Positions 8,578 to 17,810 of a DNA stretch of 64,000 nt are shown here, piece by piece. The position numbers were made by a program, and so were the translations under genes. Numbering within the stretch: position 1 is the first letter of the stretch; every line of letters begins with the position of its first letter. This stretch comes from CAVRQM01 sp963756975 (lineage in GTDB: Bacteria; Pseudomonadota; Alphaproteobacteria; Acetobacterales; Acetobacteraceae): NCBI GenBank assembly GCA_963756975.1, contig CAVWPS010000002.1, positions 2,232,001 through 2,296,000 on the forward strand, in the 5' to 3' direction. Below the pieces are notes generated by a model. The model saw only the letters and a list, made by a program, of their open reading frames with translations, had not been told where the DNA came from and did no database searches.

Positions 8578-9537
8578 CTAGCCGACCGGCCCCGGATGGT
8601 GGCATGCGACGAGGTGCTGATCGGCGGCCACGACAAGCGCCGGATCGACCTCGCGGCAGACGGACGTCGCGCGGCCGCAGCGGGGATGGAACCGGCAGCC
8701 GGACGGGATCGCCGCCGCATCCGGCGTTTCGCCCTCCAGAACGATGCGCCGCCGAGTGCGCTCGCGTAGCGGATCGGGGACCGGCACGGCGGACATCAGC
8801 GCGTGCGTGTACGGATGCAGCGGGGCGGCGAACAGCGCGTCGCGCGTGCCGACCTCGACCAGCCGGCCGAGGTACATGACCGCCACCCGCCGGCACAGAT
8901 GCGCCACGATCGACAAATCGTGCGAAATGAACAGCATCGTCAGATGCCGAGCCCGCTGCAGCTCGGCCAGCAGGTTCACGATCTGCGCGCGGGTGGACAC
9001 ATCCAGCGCCGAAACCGGCTCGTCGGCCACGACGAAATCGGGTTCGGTCGACAGTGCCCGCGCGATCACCGCGCGCTGCCGCTGACCGCCCGAGAGTTCG
9101 TGCGGGTAGCGGCCGGCGAACGCCGCGTCCAAACCCGCCAGCGCCAGCGCCGATCCGGTCCGCGCGCGCCGGTCGGACCTGCGGACCCCGAGGGCCGCCA
9201 TGTGTTCCGACAATGTGGTCGCGACCGTCATGCGGGGGTTCAGCGCCGCCGACGGATCCTGAAACACGAACTGCCGCTGCCGCCGCAACATGGCCAGCGC
9301 CGTGCCCCGCGCGCCGTCCACGTCGGTGCCCGCGAACCGCACCGTGCCCTCGGATGCGGTCTGCAAGCCGACCAGCGTACGCCCCAGCGTCGATTTTCCG
9401 GACCCGCTCTCGCCGACGAGGCCGACCGTGTCCCCGGCCTCGATCGCGAGGTCGATGCCGTCGAGCGCCCGCAAAACGCGCCCGCCCGGCAATTTGTAGC
9501 GCCGGTGCAGCCCGATCGCTTCGACCAGCGGCCTCAC
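8578..9537 (-). CDS. Oligopeptide/opine-type ABC transporter ATPase (DppF/OppF type)
   Basis: 319 residues. Walker A 'GESGSGKST' (about residue 41), Q-loop, signature 'LSGGQRQR', Walker B 'FVVADEP' and the D-loop 'SALDVS' are all intact. The C-terminal extension ends in the Cys-containing 'SGCRFHPRCGRATSVC' motif typical of the oligopeptide/dipeptide transporter ATPases. It is the last gene of a seven-gene minus-strand operon and overlaps the preceding ATPase gene by 4 bases. Confidence 0.93.
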   Translation of the reverse strand: MRPLVEAIGLHRRYKLPGGRVLRALDGIDLAIEAGDTVGLVGESGSGKSTLGRTLVGLQTASEGTVRFAGTDVDGARGTALAMLRRQRQFVFQDPSAALNPRMTVATTLSEHMAALGVRRSDRRARTGSALALAGLDAAFAGRYPHELSGGQRQRAVIARALSTEPDFVVADEPVSALDVSTRAQIVNLLAELQRARHLTMLFISHDLSIVAHLCRRVAVMYLGRLVEVGTRDALFAAPLHPYTHALMSAVPVPDPLRERTRRRIVLEGETPDAAAIPSGCRFHPRCGRATSVCREVDPALVVAADQHLVACHHPGPVG

Positions 9538-10478
9538 GCGGCGGCGAACCAGCAGGCCGCGTCATGGCCGGGCCGCACGCCAGCAAGCGGTGGTGCCACG
9601 ACGCACGGCTCGGCCGCCCGGGAACAACGCGGCAGGAAGGCGCAGGCACCGGCAGGTGCCGCGTCGCCGACACCGCCCGGAATGGTCGCGAGCGGTGCGC
9701 CGGAATCGCGCTCCATGTCGGGCACCGCCGCCAGCAGGCCGCGCGTGTAGGGGTGCGCGGGCGCCGCGAACAGCGCGTCGGTCGCCGCCGTTTCGACCAC
9801 GCGGCCCGCGTACATCACCGCGACCCGCGCGGCCTGCCCGGCGACGACGCCGAGATCGTGCGTGATCAGCAGCACCGCCATCCCGAGCCGGTGGCGCAGC
9901 CCGTCGATCAGTTCGAGGATCTGCGCCTGCACGGTGACGTCGAGTGCGGTCGTCGGCTCGTCCGTCAGCAGCAGCCTTGGCCCGCACGCGATCGCCTGCG
10001 CGATCATGACCCGCTGGCACATCCCGCCCGACAACTCGTGCGGCCACGCGTCGAGCCGCCGCTCCGGGGCGGCAATTCCCACATCGCCGAACAGCCGCGC
10101 GGCCTCCCGCCTTGCCTCCGAGCGGGTCAGGCCGCGATGCCGGCGCAGCACGTCGGCCACCTGATCGCCGACCCGGATCAGCGGATGCAGCGACGTGCCG
10201 GGATCCTGGAAGATCATCCCGATCCGCGCGCCGCGGATGTTTCGGCGCTCTGCGGCATCGAGCGCGAACAGATCCTGCCCCTCGAACACGGCCGATCCGC
10301 CGACGGTGGCACCGCGCAGCAAACCCATGATCGCGAGCGCGGTGGTCGATTTGCCGCACCCGCTCTCGCCGACCAGCCCCAGCGTCTCGCCCTCGTCGAG
10401 CGTGAACGAGACGCCGTCGACCGCGCGGCCGCGCCCGAACGAAACGGTGAGGTCGCGCACATCGAGCAATCGGCTCAA
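9534..10478 (-). CDS. Oligopeptide/opine-type ABC transporter ATPase (DppD/OppD type)
   Basis: 314 residues. Walker A 'GESGCGKST', signature 'LSGGMCQRVM', Walker B 'LLLTDEP' and 'TTALDV' are present; the C-terminal 'CAFLPRCSRAAEPC' Cys motif is the Opp-family extension. It pairs with the downstream DppF-type ATPase to power the permeases encoded at 12943-14764. It overlaps the oxidase gene upstream by 4 bases, tying the transporter and the enzyme into one transcript. Confidence 0.93.
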   Translation of the reverse strand: MSRLLDVRDLTVSFGRGRAVDGVSFTLDEGETLGLVGESGCGKSTTALAIMGLLRGATVGGSAVFEGQDLFALDAAERRNIRGARIGMIFQDPGTSLHPLIRVGDQVADVLRRHRGLTRSEARREAARLFGDVGIAAPERRLDAWPHELSGGMCQRVMIAQAIACGPRLLLTDEPTTALDVTVQAQILELIDGLRHRLGMAVLLITHDLGVVAGQAARVAVMYAGRVVETAATDALFAAPAHPYTRGLLAAVPDMERDSGAPLATIPGGVGDAAPAGACAFLPRCSRAAEPCVVAPPLAGVRPGHDAACWFAAA

Positions 10479-11641
10479 GCGGCAGCCTGTTCCGGCTCGA
10501 CCCAGCCGTTTCGCGCTCGCCAGTCTGCCGGCAGGTTGCCGAAGCGGGCGAGTTTAAGTGCACTCAAATCGGCGAACCGGCATTCGCCGTGCATGACCAA
10601 TTCGGAAATCGCGTGCCCGCTCGCCGGCGACAGGCCGAAACCGACGCTGCTCATGGTCGCGACCGTGACGTTGGCCGGATCGTCGAGCCGGTCGAGCACC
10701 GGGCGGCCGTCCGGCGTCGTCTCGACCACACCCGACCACGACCGGATGACCTGCGCGTGCGCCGCACGGGGGAACAGCTTGGCGAGGCGGCCCGCGATGC
10801 TGCGGATCAGCGGCGAGGTCGGTGTCGCGTGGCGGGTGGCGTCGGCGAGCCACTCCTGCGGCCCGCCGCCGTAGACCAGATTGCCGCGCAACGTCTGGCG
10901 TCCGTACAGCCCGTTGCCGTCGACCCCGCCGTGGCGCATCGGCTCGACCGCCTCCGTCACCAGCATTTCGCACCGCGCGGCGGCCAGCGGGACGTTCACA
11001 CCCAACATCGTCGCCAGTGTCCCCGTCTGCGGTCCCGCCGCGAGCACCATCGCGTCGCAGCCGAGCCGGCCCCGATCCGTCTCGACCGCGACGACCCGGC
11101 CGCCCGCAACCTCGAACCCGGTCACGGCGCAATGCTGTTCGATCCGCCCGCCGAGCCGGGTCAGCGCCCACGCGTACGCCTGCGCCGTCCGCTGCGGGTT
11201 CGCGTGGCCGCCGAAGCCGACGAACAATCCGGCCGGCGCGCCGTCACCCGCATCGTCACCCGCATCGTCACCGGCCAGCGGCACCAGCTCGCGCAGCGCC
11301 TTGCCGTCCAGCACCGTGCAGTCGCGCCCGATCGACCGGCCGGCCGCGATCAGGCCCGCCTCGTACCGCCGGTCCTCCGCAGTGAACGCGATGCGGATGC
11401 GGTGCGGCCGCCATTCGGTCGGGTGGCCGAGCCGCTCATCCATGGTCGGCCACAGGCGCTGTTCCTCGGCGAATAGCGGGCTCTGGATATGCGTGCAGCC
11501 GCCGCCGTTGCGCCCCGACGCCTCCCAGCCGACGATGCCGCGATCGAGCACCAGCACGTCGACCCCGGCCTGCGCCAGCCACCATGCGGCCGACAATCCG
11601 GTCACGCCGCCGCCGACGACGATCACGGCCGCGCCCTTCAT
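10475..11641 (-). CDS. FAD-dependent amine/amino-acid oxidase, opine oxidase beta-subunit-like (DAO family)
   Basis: 388 residues from the ATG at 11639-11641, which overlaps the stop of the preceding subunit gene (ATGA). An N-terminal FAD-binding Rossmann fold is visible ('VIVVGGGVTGLSAAWWLAQ', residues about 5-23), then 'GWEASGRNGGGCTH' and the C-terminal 'TTPDGRPVLDRL...GFGLSPASGHAISELV' FAD loop, all as in DadA/glycine-oxidase type DAO proteins. Paired with the Cys-containing NAD/FAD subunit upstream, this matches two-component opine/octopine oxidases or HcnB/HcnC-type dehydrogenases, which cleave secondary amines of N-substituted amino acids. The flanking Opp-type importer suggests the substrate arrives from outside. 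Alternative: a proline or sarcosine-type dehydrogenase. It contains a short Asp-Ala-Gly-Asp tandem repeat near residue 130. Confidence 0.82.
   Translation of the reverse strand: MKGAAVIVVGGGVTGLSAAWWLAQAGVDVLVLDRGIVGWEASGRNGGGCTHIQSPLFAEEQRLWPTMDERLGHPTEWRPHRIRIAFTAEDRRYEAGLIAAGRSIGRDCTVLDGKALRELVPLAGDDAGDDAGDGAPAGLFVGFGGHANPQRTAQAYAWALTRLGGRIEQHCAVTGFEVAGGRVVAVETDRGRLGCDAMVLAAGPQTGTLATMLGVNVPLAAARCEMLVTEAVEPMRHGGVDGNGLYGRQTLRGNLVYGGGPQEWLADATRHATPTSPLIRSIAGRLAKLFPRAAHAQVIRSWSGVVETTPDGRPVLDRLDDPANVTVATMSSVGFGLSPASGHAISELVMHGECRFADLSALKLARFGNLPADWRARNGWVEPEQAAA
11243..11272. repeat. 12-bp tandem repeat inside the oxidase gene, 2.5 copies
   Basis: The unit GTCACCCGCATC occurs at 11243-11254 and 11255-11266, with half a third copy. 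It encodes alternating Asp-Ala-Gly-Asp in a surface loop of the DAO-family subunit and keeps the reading frame, so it could expand or contract by 4 residues without breaking the protein. Confidence 0.8.
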
Positions 11642-12946
11642 TCCGGGCGCGTCCACATCGTCGGGATGTGGAACCAGACGTGCCAGTTCTCGGCCAGCGC
11701 CTCCGGCTCCTCGATGGCCGCGAGCACGCCGAGCGGCACCGGCCGGATCGGGATGCGGTAGCTCGCGAGCGGCACGGTCTCGGCGCCGTCCAGTTCGAGC
11801 AGCAGCGCCAGCTGCTCGCGGCAACGGCGGCCCTGGCACGGTCCCATGCCGGCCCGGGTGAGCCGTTTCAGGTGGTCGGGATGCGGCGCGGTCATCGCGG
11901 CCTGCCCCGCCGGGCCGTGGTTGAGATATTGCGGCGGATGAACGCCCACGAACGCCGCGCGCGACACGTCCTCGCACAGGCAGGCCAGGGGAGTGGTCCC
12001 GCCGGTCGCGAGCAGGGCGCGCATCCAGGCCGCGCGCTCGTCGGGTCCGGTCCCGGCCGCGTCGCCGACCACGCGCACGCCGACGACGGACGAGTTGCCG
12101 TCGCGGACCGAGCACCGGGACATGGCCGCCGCGCGCCGCATCGTGGGTCAACGTGCAGCCGAGCACCGCGGCAAGGTCGACGGTCGGCACCGACCCGATG
12201 GCGAGGCAGACCGTGTCGCACTCGATCGTCCGGCGCTCCGTCCCGCGTGCGATGACAAGACGCTCGACACCGGCGGCCCCGCCCTCGGCCCGCAGCGGCA
12301 CCCAGTCGTCGGGCGAGCCGAGATGTTCGACGAGTTCGAGGTTTTCGGCGGCCAGCACCGCGATCGTCGCGTCCGCCAGCTTACCGCCGCCGACCACCAC
12401 GACGCGCCGCCCGGTGAACGCCCGATAGCGGTTTACCAGCGCGTGAAGCGCCTGCGCGCCAACAACGCCGGGCAGTTCCGAGCCGTCGAACCCCAGCACC
12501 AAATCCCGCGCGCCGGTGGCGACGATCAGGCGGTCGAACCCGACCATCTCGGCATGCCCGGCCGCCGTGATGCCCAGCACCCGGCCCGGTATCGCCCGCA
12601 ACGCCTCGCCAGGGATCCAGCCGCCCCACGCCGCCGTGCCGAGCCGGACGTCCACGCCCGCGTCGAACGCCTCGACGATGGCCGGGTCGGCCGCGACCAT
12701 GGCCTCGATCAACCGTCCCGGTGCCTGCACAGACGCGTCGAACCGGCCGCCGTAGCGCAGCGGCACGTCCAGCCCGAGATGCGCGGGCGGCACCGGGTTC
12801 TCGTCGATCAGCAGCGTCGTCGCACCGCTCCGGGCGGCCGCGATCGCCTCGGCGCACCCGGCCGGACCGGCGCCGACCACGATCACGTCGAACCGCTCGC
12901 CGGGTGGCGCGAACGCACGCGCGTTGGAACTCGGGTCGATGGTCAT
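11638..12946 (-). pseudogene. Opine oxidase alpha-subunit-like FAD/NAD(P) dehydrogenase with BFD-type [2Fe-2S] domain, one frameshift
   Basis: The first part (12946 to about 12105) encodes a pyridine-nucleotide-disulfide oxidoreductase: 'FDVIVVGAGPAGCAEAI' (FAD site), a second Rossmann 'RRVVVVGGGKLADATIAVL', and 'CDTVCLAIGSVP'. The remainder continues in another frame from about 12105 to 11638: 'GNSSVVGVRVVGDAAG', then a BFD-like cluster 'CLCEDV' and 'GMGPCQGRRC' whose four cysteines could hold [2Fe-2S]. Removing one base near 12105-12110 joins the halves into about 435 residues, the normal length of OoxA/HcnB-type subunits. Everything else is conserved, so the shift may be a sequencing error or a recent mutation. 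The gene overlaps the DppC-type permease gene and the DAO subunit gene by 4 bases each. Confidence 0.8.
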
Positions 12947-13815
12947 CGCGCACCTGTCCGCAGGCGCGGGTCGAGCGCGTCGCGCAGCCCGTCACCGATG
13001 AAGTTGCAGCTCGCCACGGCCAGCGTGATCGCGACGCCCGGGAACACCGCGAGCCACGGGTCCAGCAGGAAGTCGCCCTGCGCGTTGGTCAGCATGTTGC
13101 CCCAGCTCGCCTGCGGCAACTGGATGCCGCGCCCGAGGAAGCTGAGGTAGCTTTCGATGAGGATCGCGTTGGCCGTGTTCAGCGTGGCCGCGACGACGAT
13201 CGGTGCGAGCGTATTGGGCAGCAGCTGCCGCACCACGATCCGCCACGCCGGCGTGCCGACCATGCGGGCCGCGGCGATGAAGTCGGCCTCGCGCAACGTG
13301 AGCACCTGCGCGTGCACCAGCCGTGCCACCTCCATCCAGCAGGTGAGCCCGATCAGCAGCGCGATGTTCAGCACCGTCGGATCGACGAACGCCGAGACGA
13401 ACAGGATCAGGAACACTGTCGGAAAACACAGCACCATGTCTGTCAGCCGCATCAACGCCGTATCGACCCAGCCGCCGAGATACGCCGCGAATGCGCCCAC
13501 GCCCGATCCCACGACGAGCGTCACCGCCATCGCCGCGAAACCCACGGCCAGCGAGCCGCGCCCCGCGTGCAGCAGCCGCGCCCAGGTATCGCGCCCGAGA
13601 TCGTCGGCGCCGAGCCAGTGCGCGGCGGTGAACGGCGGCGCGTAGCGGTGCACGATGTCGGTGTCGTCCGGGTCGACCGCGAGCACGTCGGCCCCGGCCG
13701 CGAGCAGGATCAGCAGCACCAGCACGATCAGTCCGGCAAGTGCGAGCCGATGCCGCGCGAAGCGGGCGAACACGCCGGGCGGACGCGCCGCGACGATCAT
13801 CGTTCCGTCAGGCAT
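12943..13815 (-). CDS. Oligopeptide/opine-type ABC transporter permease (DppC type)
   Basis: 290 residues (an alternative start at 13800 would remove 5). One N-terminal span, a periplasmic segment with 'HWLGADDLGRDTWARLLHAG' typical of DppC/OppC, then five more spans with the EAA-type loop 'READFIAAARMVGTPAWRIV'. The C-terminus 'GDGLRDALDPRLRTGAR' is standard for the family. It overlaps the DppB-type gene by 8 bases and the dehydrogenase gene by 4. Confidence 0.93.
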   Translation of the reverse strand: MPDGTMIVAARPPGVFARFARHRLALAGLIVLVLLILLAAGADVLAVDPDDTDIVHRYAPPFTAAHWLGADDLGRDTWARLLHAGRGSLAVGFAAMAVTLVVGSGVGAFAAYLGGWVDTALMRLTDMVLCFPTVFLILFVSAFVDPTVLNIALLIGLTCWMEVARLVHAQVLTLREADFIAAARMVGTPAWRIVVRQLLPNTLAPIVVAATLNTANAILIESYLSFLGRGIQLPQASWGNMLTNAQGDFLLDPWLAVFPGVAITLAVASCNFIGDGLRDALDPRLRTGAR

Positions 13816-14764
13816 TGGCGGCCCGGATACGCGGGTCGATCAGCGCGCAAACGATATCGGCGAGCAGATTGCCGCCGACCACCAGCACCGCCGTCAGCAT
13901 CAGGATCGCCATCAGCACCGGGTAGTCGCGGCTATCGAGCGACTGCACGAACAGCGCACCCATGCCGGGCCACGCGAACACCGTCTCGGTCACCAGCGCG
14001 CCGCCGAACAGCATCGGCAGTTGCAGCCCGCCGAGTGTCACCAGCGGCACCAATGCGCTGCGCAGCCCGTAGCCGAGCAAGATCCTCGCGGGGGAAAGTC
14101 CTTTGGCGCGCGCGGTCCGCATGTAGTCCTGATCGAGCACGTCGATCATCGCCGACCGCGTGTAGCGGCTCCACTGCGCGACCAGCACGGCGGCCAGGAC
14201 CAGCATCGGCAGGATGAGATGGCCGAGCAGGTCGAGCACGCCGCCGCGCCCGACCTCGGTCATGCCGCCGGCCGGCGCCCACCCCAAAACCTGCGCGAAC
14301 ACGAAGATCGCGAGCAGGCCGAGCCAGAACGTCGGCAGCGACAACGCGAGCAACGCCAAAGTCGCGGTCACGTAGTCGAACGCGCGGTTGCGCCGCACCG
14401 CCGCCGCGACACCGATGGTGACGCCGGCCACCAGTGCGAGGACCATGGCACCACCCATCAGGATCAGCGTCGCCGGCAATCGCTCCAGCACCAATCCCAG
14501 CACCGGCCGCCCGCCGAAGAAGCTGTTGCCCCAATCGAGCGTCGCCATGCCCGACGCCCATTTCGCGTATTGCACGTAGACCGGCTGATCGAGGCCGAAG
14601 ACGTGCTTGATCCGCTCGATGTCCTGGGCACTCACCGTCGGGTTGAGCGTGTAGACCGCCATCGGCCCGCCCGGTGCGAGGTGCATCAGCGCGAACCCGA
14701 TGGCCGACGCGCCGATCAGCAGCAGCGCCGCCTGCCCGAGACGCGTCAGGACGAAGCGGCGCAT
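13808..14764 (-). CDS. Oligopeptide/opine-type ABC transporter permease (DppB type)
   Basis: 318 residues. The N-terminal span 'AALLLIGASAIGFALMHLAPGGPM' and the loop 'DYMRTARAKGLSPARILLGYGLRSAL' are diagnostic of DppB/OppB proteins; about six spans in all. It follows the binding-protein gene by 10 bases and overlaps DppC by 8. Together they form the inner-membrane channel of the opine-type importer. Confidence 0.93.
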   Translation of the reverse strand: MRRFVLTRLGQAALLLIGASAIGFALMHLAPGGPMAVYTLNPTVSAQDIERIKHVFGLDQPVYVQYAKWASGMATLDWGNSFFGGRPVLGLVLERLPATLILMGGAMVLALVAGVTIGVAAAVRRNRAFDYVTATLALLALSLPTFWLGLLAIFVFAQVLGWAPAGGMTEVGRGGVLDLLGHLILPMLVLAAVLVAQWSRYTRSAMIDVLDQDYMRTARAKGLSPARILLGYGLRSALVPLVTLGGLQLPMLFGGALVTETVFAWPGMGALFVQSLDSRDYPVLMAILMLTAVLVVGGNLLADIVCALIDPRIRAANA

Positions 14765-14774
14765 CCGGTCCGGC

Positions 14775-16424
14775 TCAGGTCACCGACCACTCGGCGAGAT
14801 TCCACGAATTGCACGGGGTGTAAGGGTTCACGACGTAGCCGCCGACCCGGTCGCGCACGCCGACCGGCACCACGAACTCGAACACCGGCGCGAACGGCAG
14901 ATCGTCGAGGAGGATCTCCTGGATGCGGTGATAGATCGGCAGCCGCGCCTCGTTGCCGATCGTGGCGAGACCTTTCGCGCACAGCGCGTCGATCTCCGGG
15001 TTCTCGTACTGCACGTAGTTCGATCCGCTGCCGCCCTTGGCCGGGATCAGCTTGCTGTGGATGCGGTCGGTGTAGTCCGGGTCGGGATACAGCAGCGGAT
15101 CCCACGCGACCATCAGCGTGTCGAAATGGCTCTGCACCGTGTAGTCGCCCCACACGACGGAGGCGGGCATGTTGTGGATCTGCATGTCCACGCCGATCTT
15201 CTTCCAGCCCTGCTGCACGAGCTGCTGCGCCTGCTCGCGGCTTTTGTTGCCGGCCGTCGTCGACATGGTGAACGACAGCTTCGTGCCGTCCTTGGCACGG
15301 ATGCCGTCGTCGCCGACCTTCCATCCCGCCTCGTCGAGCAATGCCGCCGCCGCCGCCGGATCGTGGCCCGGATCTTTCAGCGCGCTGTTGTACGCCCAAT
15401 GGTTGGACGGCAGATAGCTCAGCGTCGGCGCGGGGACGCCGTAATACACGGCGTCGGCCCAGGCGGATTTGTCGACCGCCCGCATCAGGGCCTGGCGCAC
15501 GCGCTTGTCGCTGAACTGCGGCTTGCCACAGTTGAAGTAGATGAACTCCACGAACGGTGTCGCGGACAACGGCACCTTTACGCCCGGCAACGCCTTCGCG
15601 CGGCTGTACAGCTGCGGCGGGATGCCCTGCACCACGTCGTAGACGTCGACCTGGCCGGTCTGCAGCTGCGCGAACAACGTCTGCTGGTCGGGCACGAATT
15701 TCTGCACCAGTGTGGCGAGCTTCGGCGCGCCGCCATGGTATTTCGGGTTGGCGGTGAACTCGATCCGGTCGCCGGCCACGCGCTGCTTGAACACGAACGG
15801 GCCGGTGCCGACCGGGTTGGAGTTGAACGACGCGACGTTGATGTCCGGCTCGTGTTCCAGGATGTGCTTCGGAATGATGCTGGTCTTCTGCCAGGCGACG
15901 ACGCCGGGTGCGAAATCGTCCTTCAGCGTGATTTTCACCGTGTGGTCGTCGACCGCTTCGATCGTCGCGACATGGTCGAGCCCGTTGCGGCTGCGCGCGA
16001 CGACTTTCGGATCGAGCAGCACCTTGTGGGTGAACACCACGTCGGCGGCGGTGAACGGCTGCCCGTCATGCCACAGCACGTCCGTGCGCAGCTTGATCGT
16101 CCAGGTCCGGCCGTCCGCACTGATCCCGCCGTTCGCGGCTGTCGGGATTTCGGTCGCGAGGTTCGGCCTGAAGTTGCCCTGCGGATCGAGCTGCCACAGC
16201 GTGTCGAACACAGCGTATTCGACCGCCGTCTCGCACCCGGTGTTGACGTAAAGCAGCGGGTTGAAGTTCACCGCCTCCTGCGTGAACGCGTCGATCAGCA
16301 CGTTGGCCGTCTGCGCCATTGCGGGCCGGACCCCGGCGGCCGCAAGCGCCGTGACCGCGACGGCCGCACCCAACACGGAGCGCCGGTCGATGGCGCTGCC
16401 TGCTTTCTGGTCGACATCAGTCAT
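14775..16424 (-). CDS. Family-5 extracellular solute-binding protein of the opine/peptide-type importer
   Basis: 549 residues from the ATG at 16422-16424, chosen because AGGAGC lies 7-8 bases upstream; the frame is open further up but that DNA is a decayed regulator. The N-terminus 'IDRRSVLGAAVAVTALAAAG' is a Tat-like or Sec signal with twin arginine. The mature part has family-5 landmarks: 'LWQLDPQGNFRPNLATEIP', 'LRTDVLWHDGQPFTAADVVF' and 'NPVGTGPFVFKQRVAGDRIEF'. It binds peptides, opines or related compounds in the periplasm. First gene of the seven-gene operon running down to 8578. Confidence 0.92.
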   Translation of the reverse strand: MTDVDQKAGSAIDRRSVLGAAVAVTALAAAGVRPAMAQTANVLIDAFTQEAVNFNPLLYVNTGCETAVEYAVFDTLWQLDPQGNFRPNLATEIPTAANGGISADGRTWTIKLRTDVLWHDGQPFTAADVVFTHKVLLDPKVVARSRNGLDHVATIEAVDDHTVKITLKDDFAPGVVAWQKTSIIPKHILEHEPDINVASFNSNPVGTGPFVFKQRVAGDRIEFTANPKYHGGAPKLATLVQKFVPDQQTLFAQLQTGQVDVYDVVQGIPPQLYSRAKALPGVKVPLSATPFVEFIYFNCGKPQFSDKRVRQALMRAVDKSAWADAVYYGVPAPTLSYLPSNHWAYNSALKDPGHDPAAAAALLDEAGWKVGDDGIRAKDGTKLSFTMSTTAGNKSREQAQQLVQQGWKKIGVDMQIHNMPASVVWGDYTVQSHFDTLMVAWDPLLYPDPDYTDRIHSKLIPAKGGSGSNYVQYENPEIDALCAKGLATIGNEARLPIYHRIQEILLDDLPFAPVFEFVVPVGVRDRVGGYVVNPYTPCNSWNLAEWSVT

Positions 16425-16639
16425 CGACGGCTCCTGTCCGGTCATGTGTGACGGGAGCATAGCGGCGGGGGAGGCGGCGCGCGCAAGCCCTTTCGTTGCC
16501 GAAAAAGCCGCACTGCCGGCCGGTGGCCCGAAACGTGCTTGCCGAGGACGTGTCCTCGAACGGATGGGCGTCCTTGGCGACGTTTCCCCCGCTCGACGAT
16601 GTCGATGCCGACACGTCATCCGGTGAGCGGCAGGCGCCG

Positions 16640-17282
16640 CGGCGCACTCCGTTGGCGGCCGGCCCGCGACCGGTCGGTCGGATCTGCGGCGAGGCGAGGA
16701 TGGCTGTGCGGCGGTAAGTCGCGCAGGCTGTCTCGGCCACCTGCAGGGCAACCGTTGTCTTCCCGACGCCGCCAGGCCCAAGGATCGTCACGAACCGGGT
16801 CGCGGTGACGTGGGCAAGCAACCTGGCAACGGCCTCCGAACGGCCGAACACCCGGGACGACCTTCGCGGCAAGCCCAACGGCGCGCTCTTCAGCGGGATT
16901 TGGTTTGATCCCTGAAATGGTGTTCCAGAGCGCAGCGCATTGGTAAGCCGATAGCCCCTGCCATGGACGTTCGCTACGTAACGCACGCCATTCTGCTGCT
17001 GGCCGAGTGCCTTCTGAAGCAACGCGATCTGCATGCGCAGGTTGGCTTCCTCAATGACCATACTCGGCCAAGCTCGAGCCATCAGTTCAGACTTGCTGAC
17101 GACCTCACCGGCGTGATCGGCGAGCGTTGATAGCAATCGAGCGCCCGGCCGCCGAGCTGCAGCGGTTCGCCTAGCTTGGTCACACTCGGTTCGATACGGT
17201 TCAATTCGAACGGCTGCGTGGGTATTACCGGCGAGCTGGCGAGCGACCTCATGCTCGCCTGCGTCGAGGGGCGCTTCGCCAC
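16640..17282 (-). pseudogene. Remnant of a winged-helix/ATPase transcriptional regulator
   Basis: Two frames together encode the start of an OmpR-type winged helix fused to an NTPase: 'PFELNRIEPSVTKLGEPLQLGGRALD' positions at about 17140-17215, then after loss of one T near 17137 'LLSTLADHAGEVVSKSEL...RYVANVHGRGYRL', then a Walker A 'GPGGVGKTTVAL' near 16760. Sequence similarity fades before 16640, and the rest of the ATPase and any sensor domain are missing. The remnant lies directly upstream of the family-5 binding-protein gene, so an intact ancestor may once have regulated that operon. Confidence 0.7.
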
Positions 17283-17478
17283 CCTCTGGGCACCCTAACC
17301 CGTGCAGTGGCTAAATCTACAACGGCTCGACCTAAACCTGCCGCTAGAGGCTGGACCTTCGCCGCCGCCTTTCGCCGTGCCCTGCTTCACACCGGTCAGG
17401 AGCCCTAAGAGCACGGCGTCAGCGAGGCGTTCATGAAACCCATCGATGCCGGCATTAGCGTCAAGTCTCGGCCGGGAG

Positions 17479-17808
17479 TCAGTCGAGGTGGAAAATCTCA
17501 TCCATCCCGACCCATAGCTCACCGGTCCCGTGGCTCGAAAACGACATCTGGCAGGGGTCGGTCAGCTTCCACCAGCCTTGGCTCGCGGCGTCGGCGCGGA
17601 GCGTCGCCATGTCCGCCTCGTAATCGTCGCCCACGTAATCCCACGTCGAAAACAGCAGCATCTCCGGCCGTCGCAAGAAGATGCTATAGTTGCGGATGTT
17701 GGATGCGGTGAGGCGGGCTAGCACATCCGGCCACACCTCACGATGCAGCCGCAGATACTCCTCGGCCTTTTCGGGGCGGAGGTGGACGGCATGGGCCATG
17801 CGTCGCAT
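17479..17808 (-). CDS. rhaM: L-rhamnose mutarotase family protein
   Basis: 109 residues from the ATG at 17806-17808, 2 bases after the preceding stop (a start at 17799 is also possible). The small ferredoxin-like fold of RhaM is recognisable: 'HAVHLRPEKAEEYLRLHREVWPD' with its conserved His/Tyr near the N-terminus, and 'NYSIFLRRPEMLLFSTWDYVGD'. Such proteins interconvert the anomers of L-rhamnose or related sugars. Being coupled to a sugar-acid dehydratase and divergent from a CUT2 importer, it may act on the imported sugar (rhamnose, fucose or similar). Confidence 0.87.
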   Translation of the reverse strand: MRRMAHAVHLRPEKAEEYLRLHREVWPDVLARLTASNIRNYSIFLRRPEMLLFSTWDYVGDDYEADMATLRADAASQGWWKLTDPCQMSFSSHGTGELWVGMDEIFHLD

Positions 17809-17810
17809 CG

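Noticed and set aside
11243..11272. The 12-bp tandem repeat as a mobile or CRISPR-like element
   Set aside because: Only 2.5 copies inside a coding loop with frame preserved; a simple in-frame expansion explains it.
10475..12946. A single 823-residue fused dehydrogenase-oxidase
   Set aside because: The middle third of that translation is Arg-rich nonsense; the correct coding there is in another frame, so the apparent fusion is produced by a frameshift at about 12105.
12721..15271. Long plus-strand frames opposite the Dpp-type permeases
   Set aside because: Low-complexity His/Arg/Gln-rich translations characteristic of antisense frames of membrane-protein genes.
17295..17522. Minus-strand 75-codon frame downstream of the mutarotase gene
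   Set aside because: Overlaps the end of the mutarotase gene in another frame and resembles nothing known.
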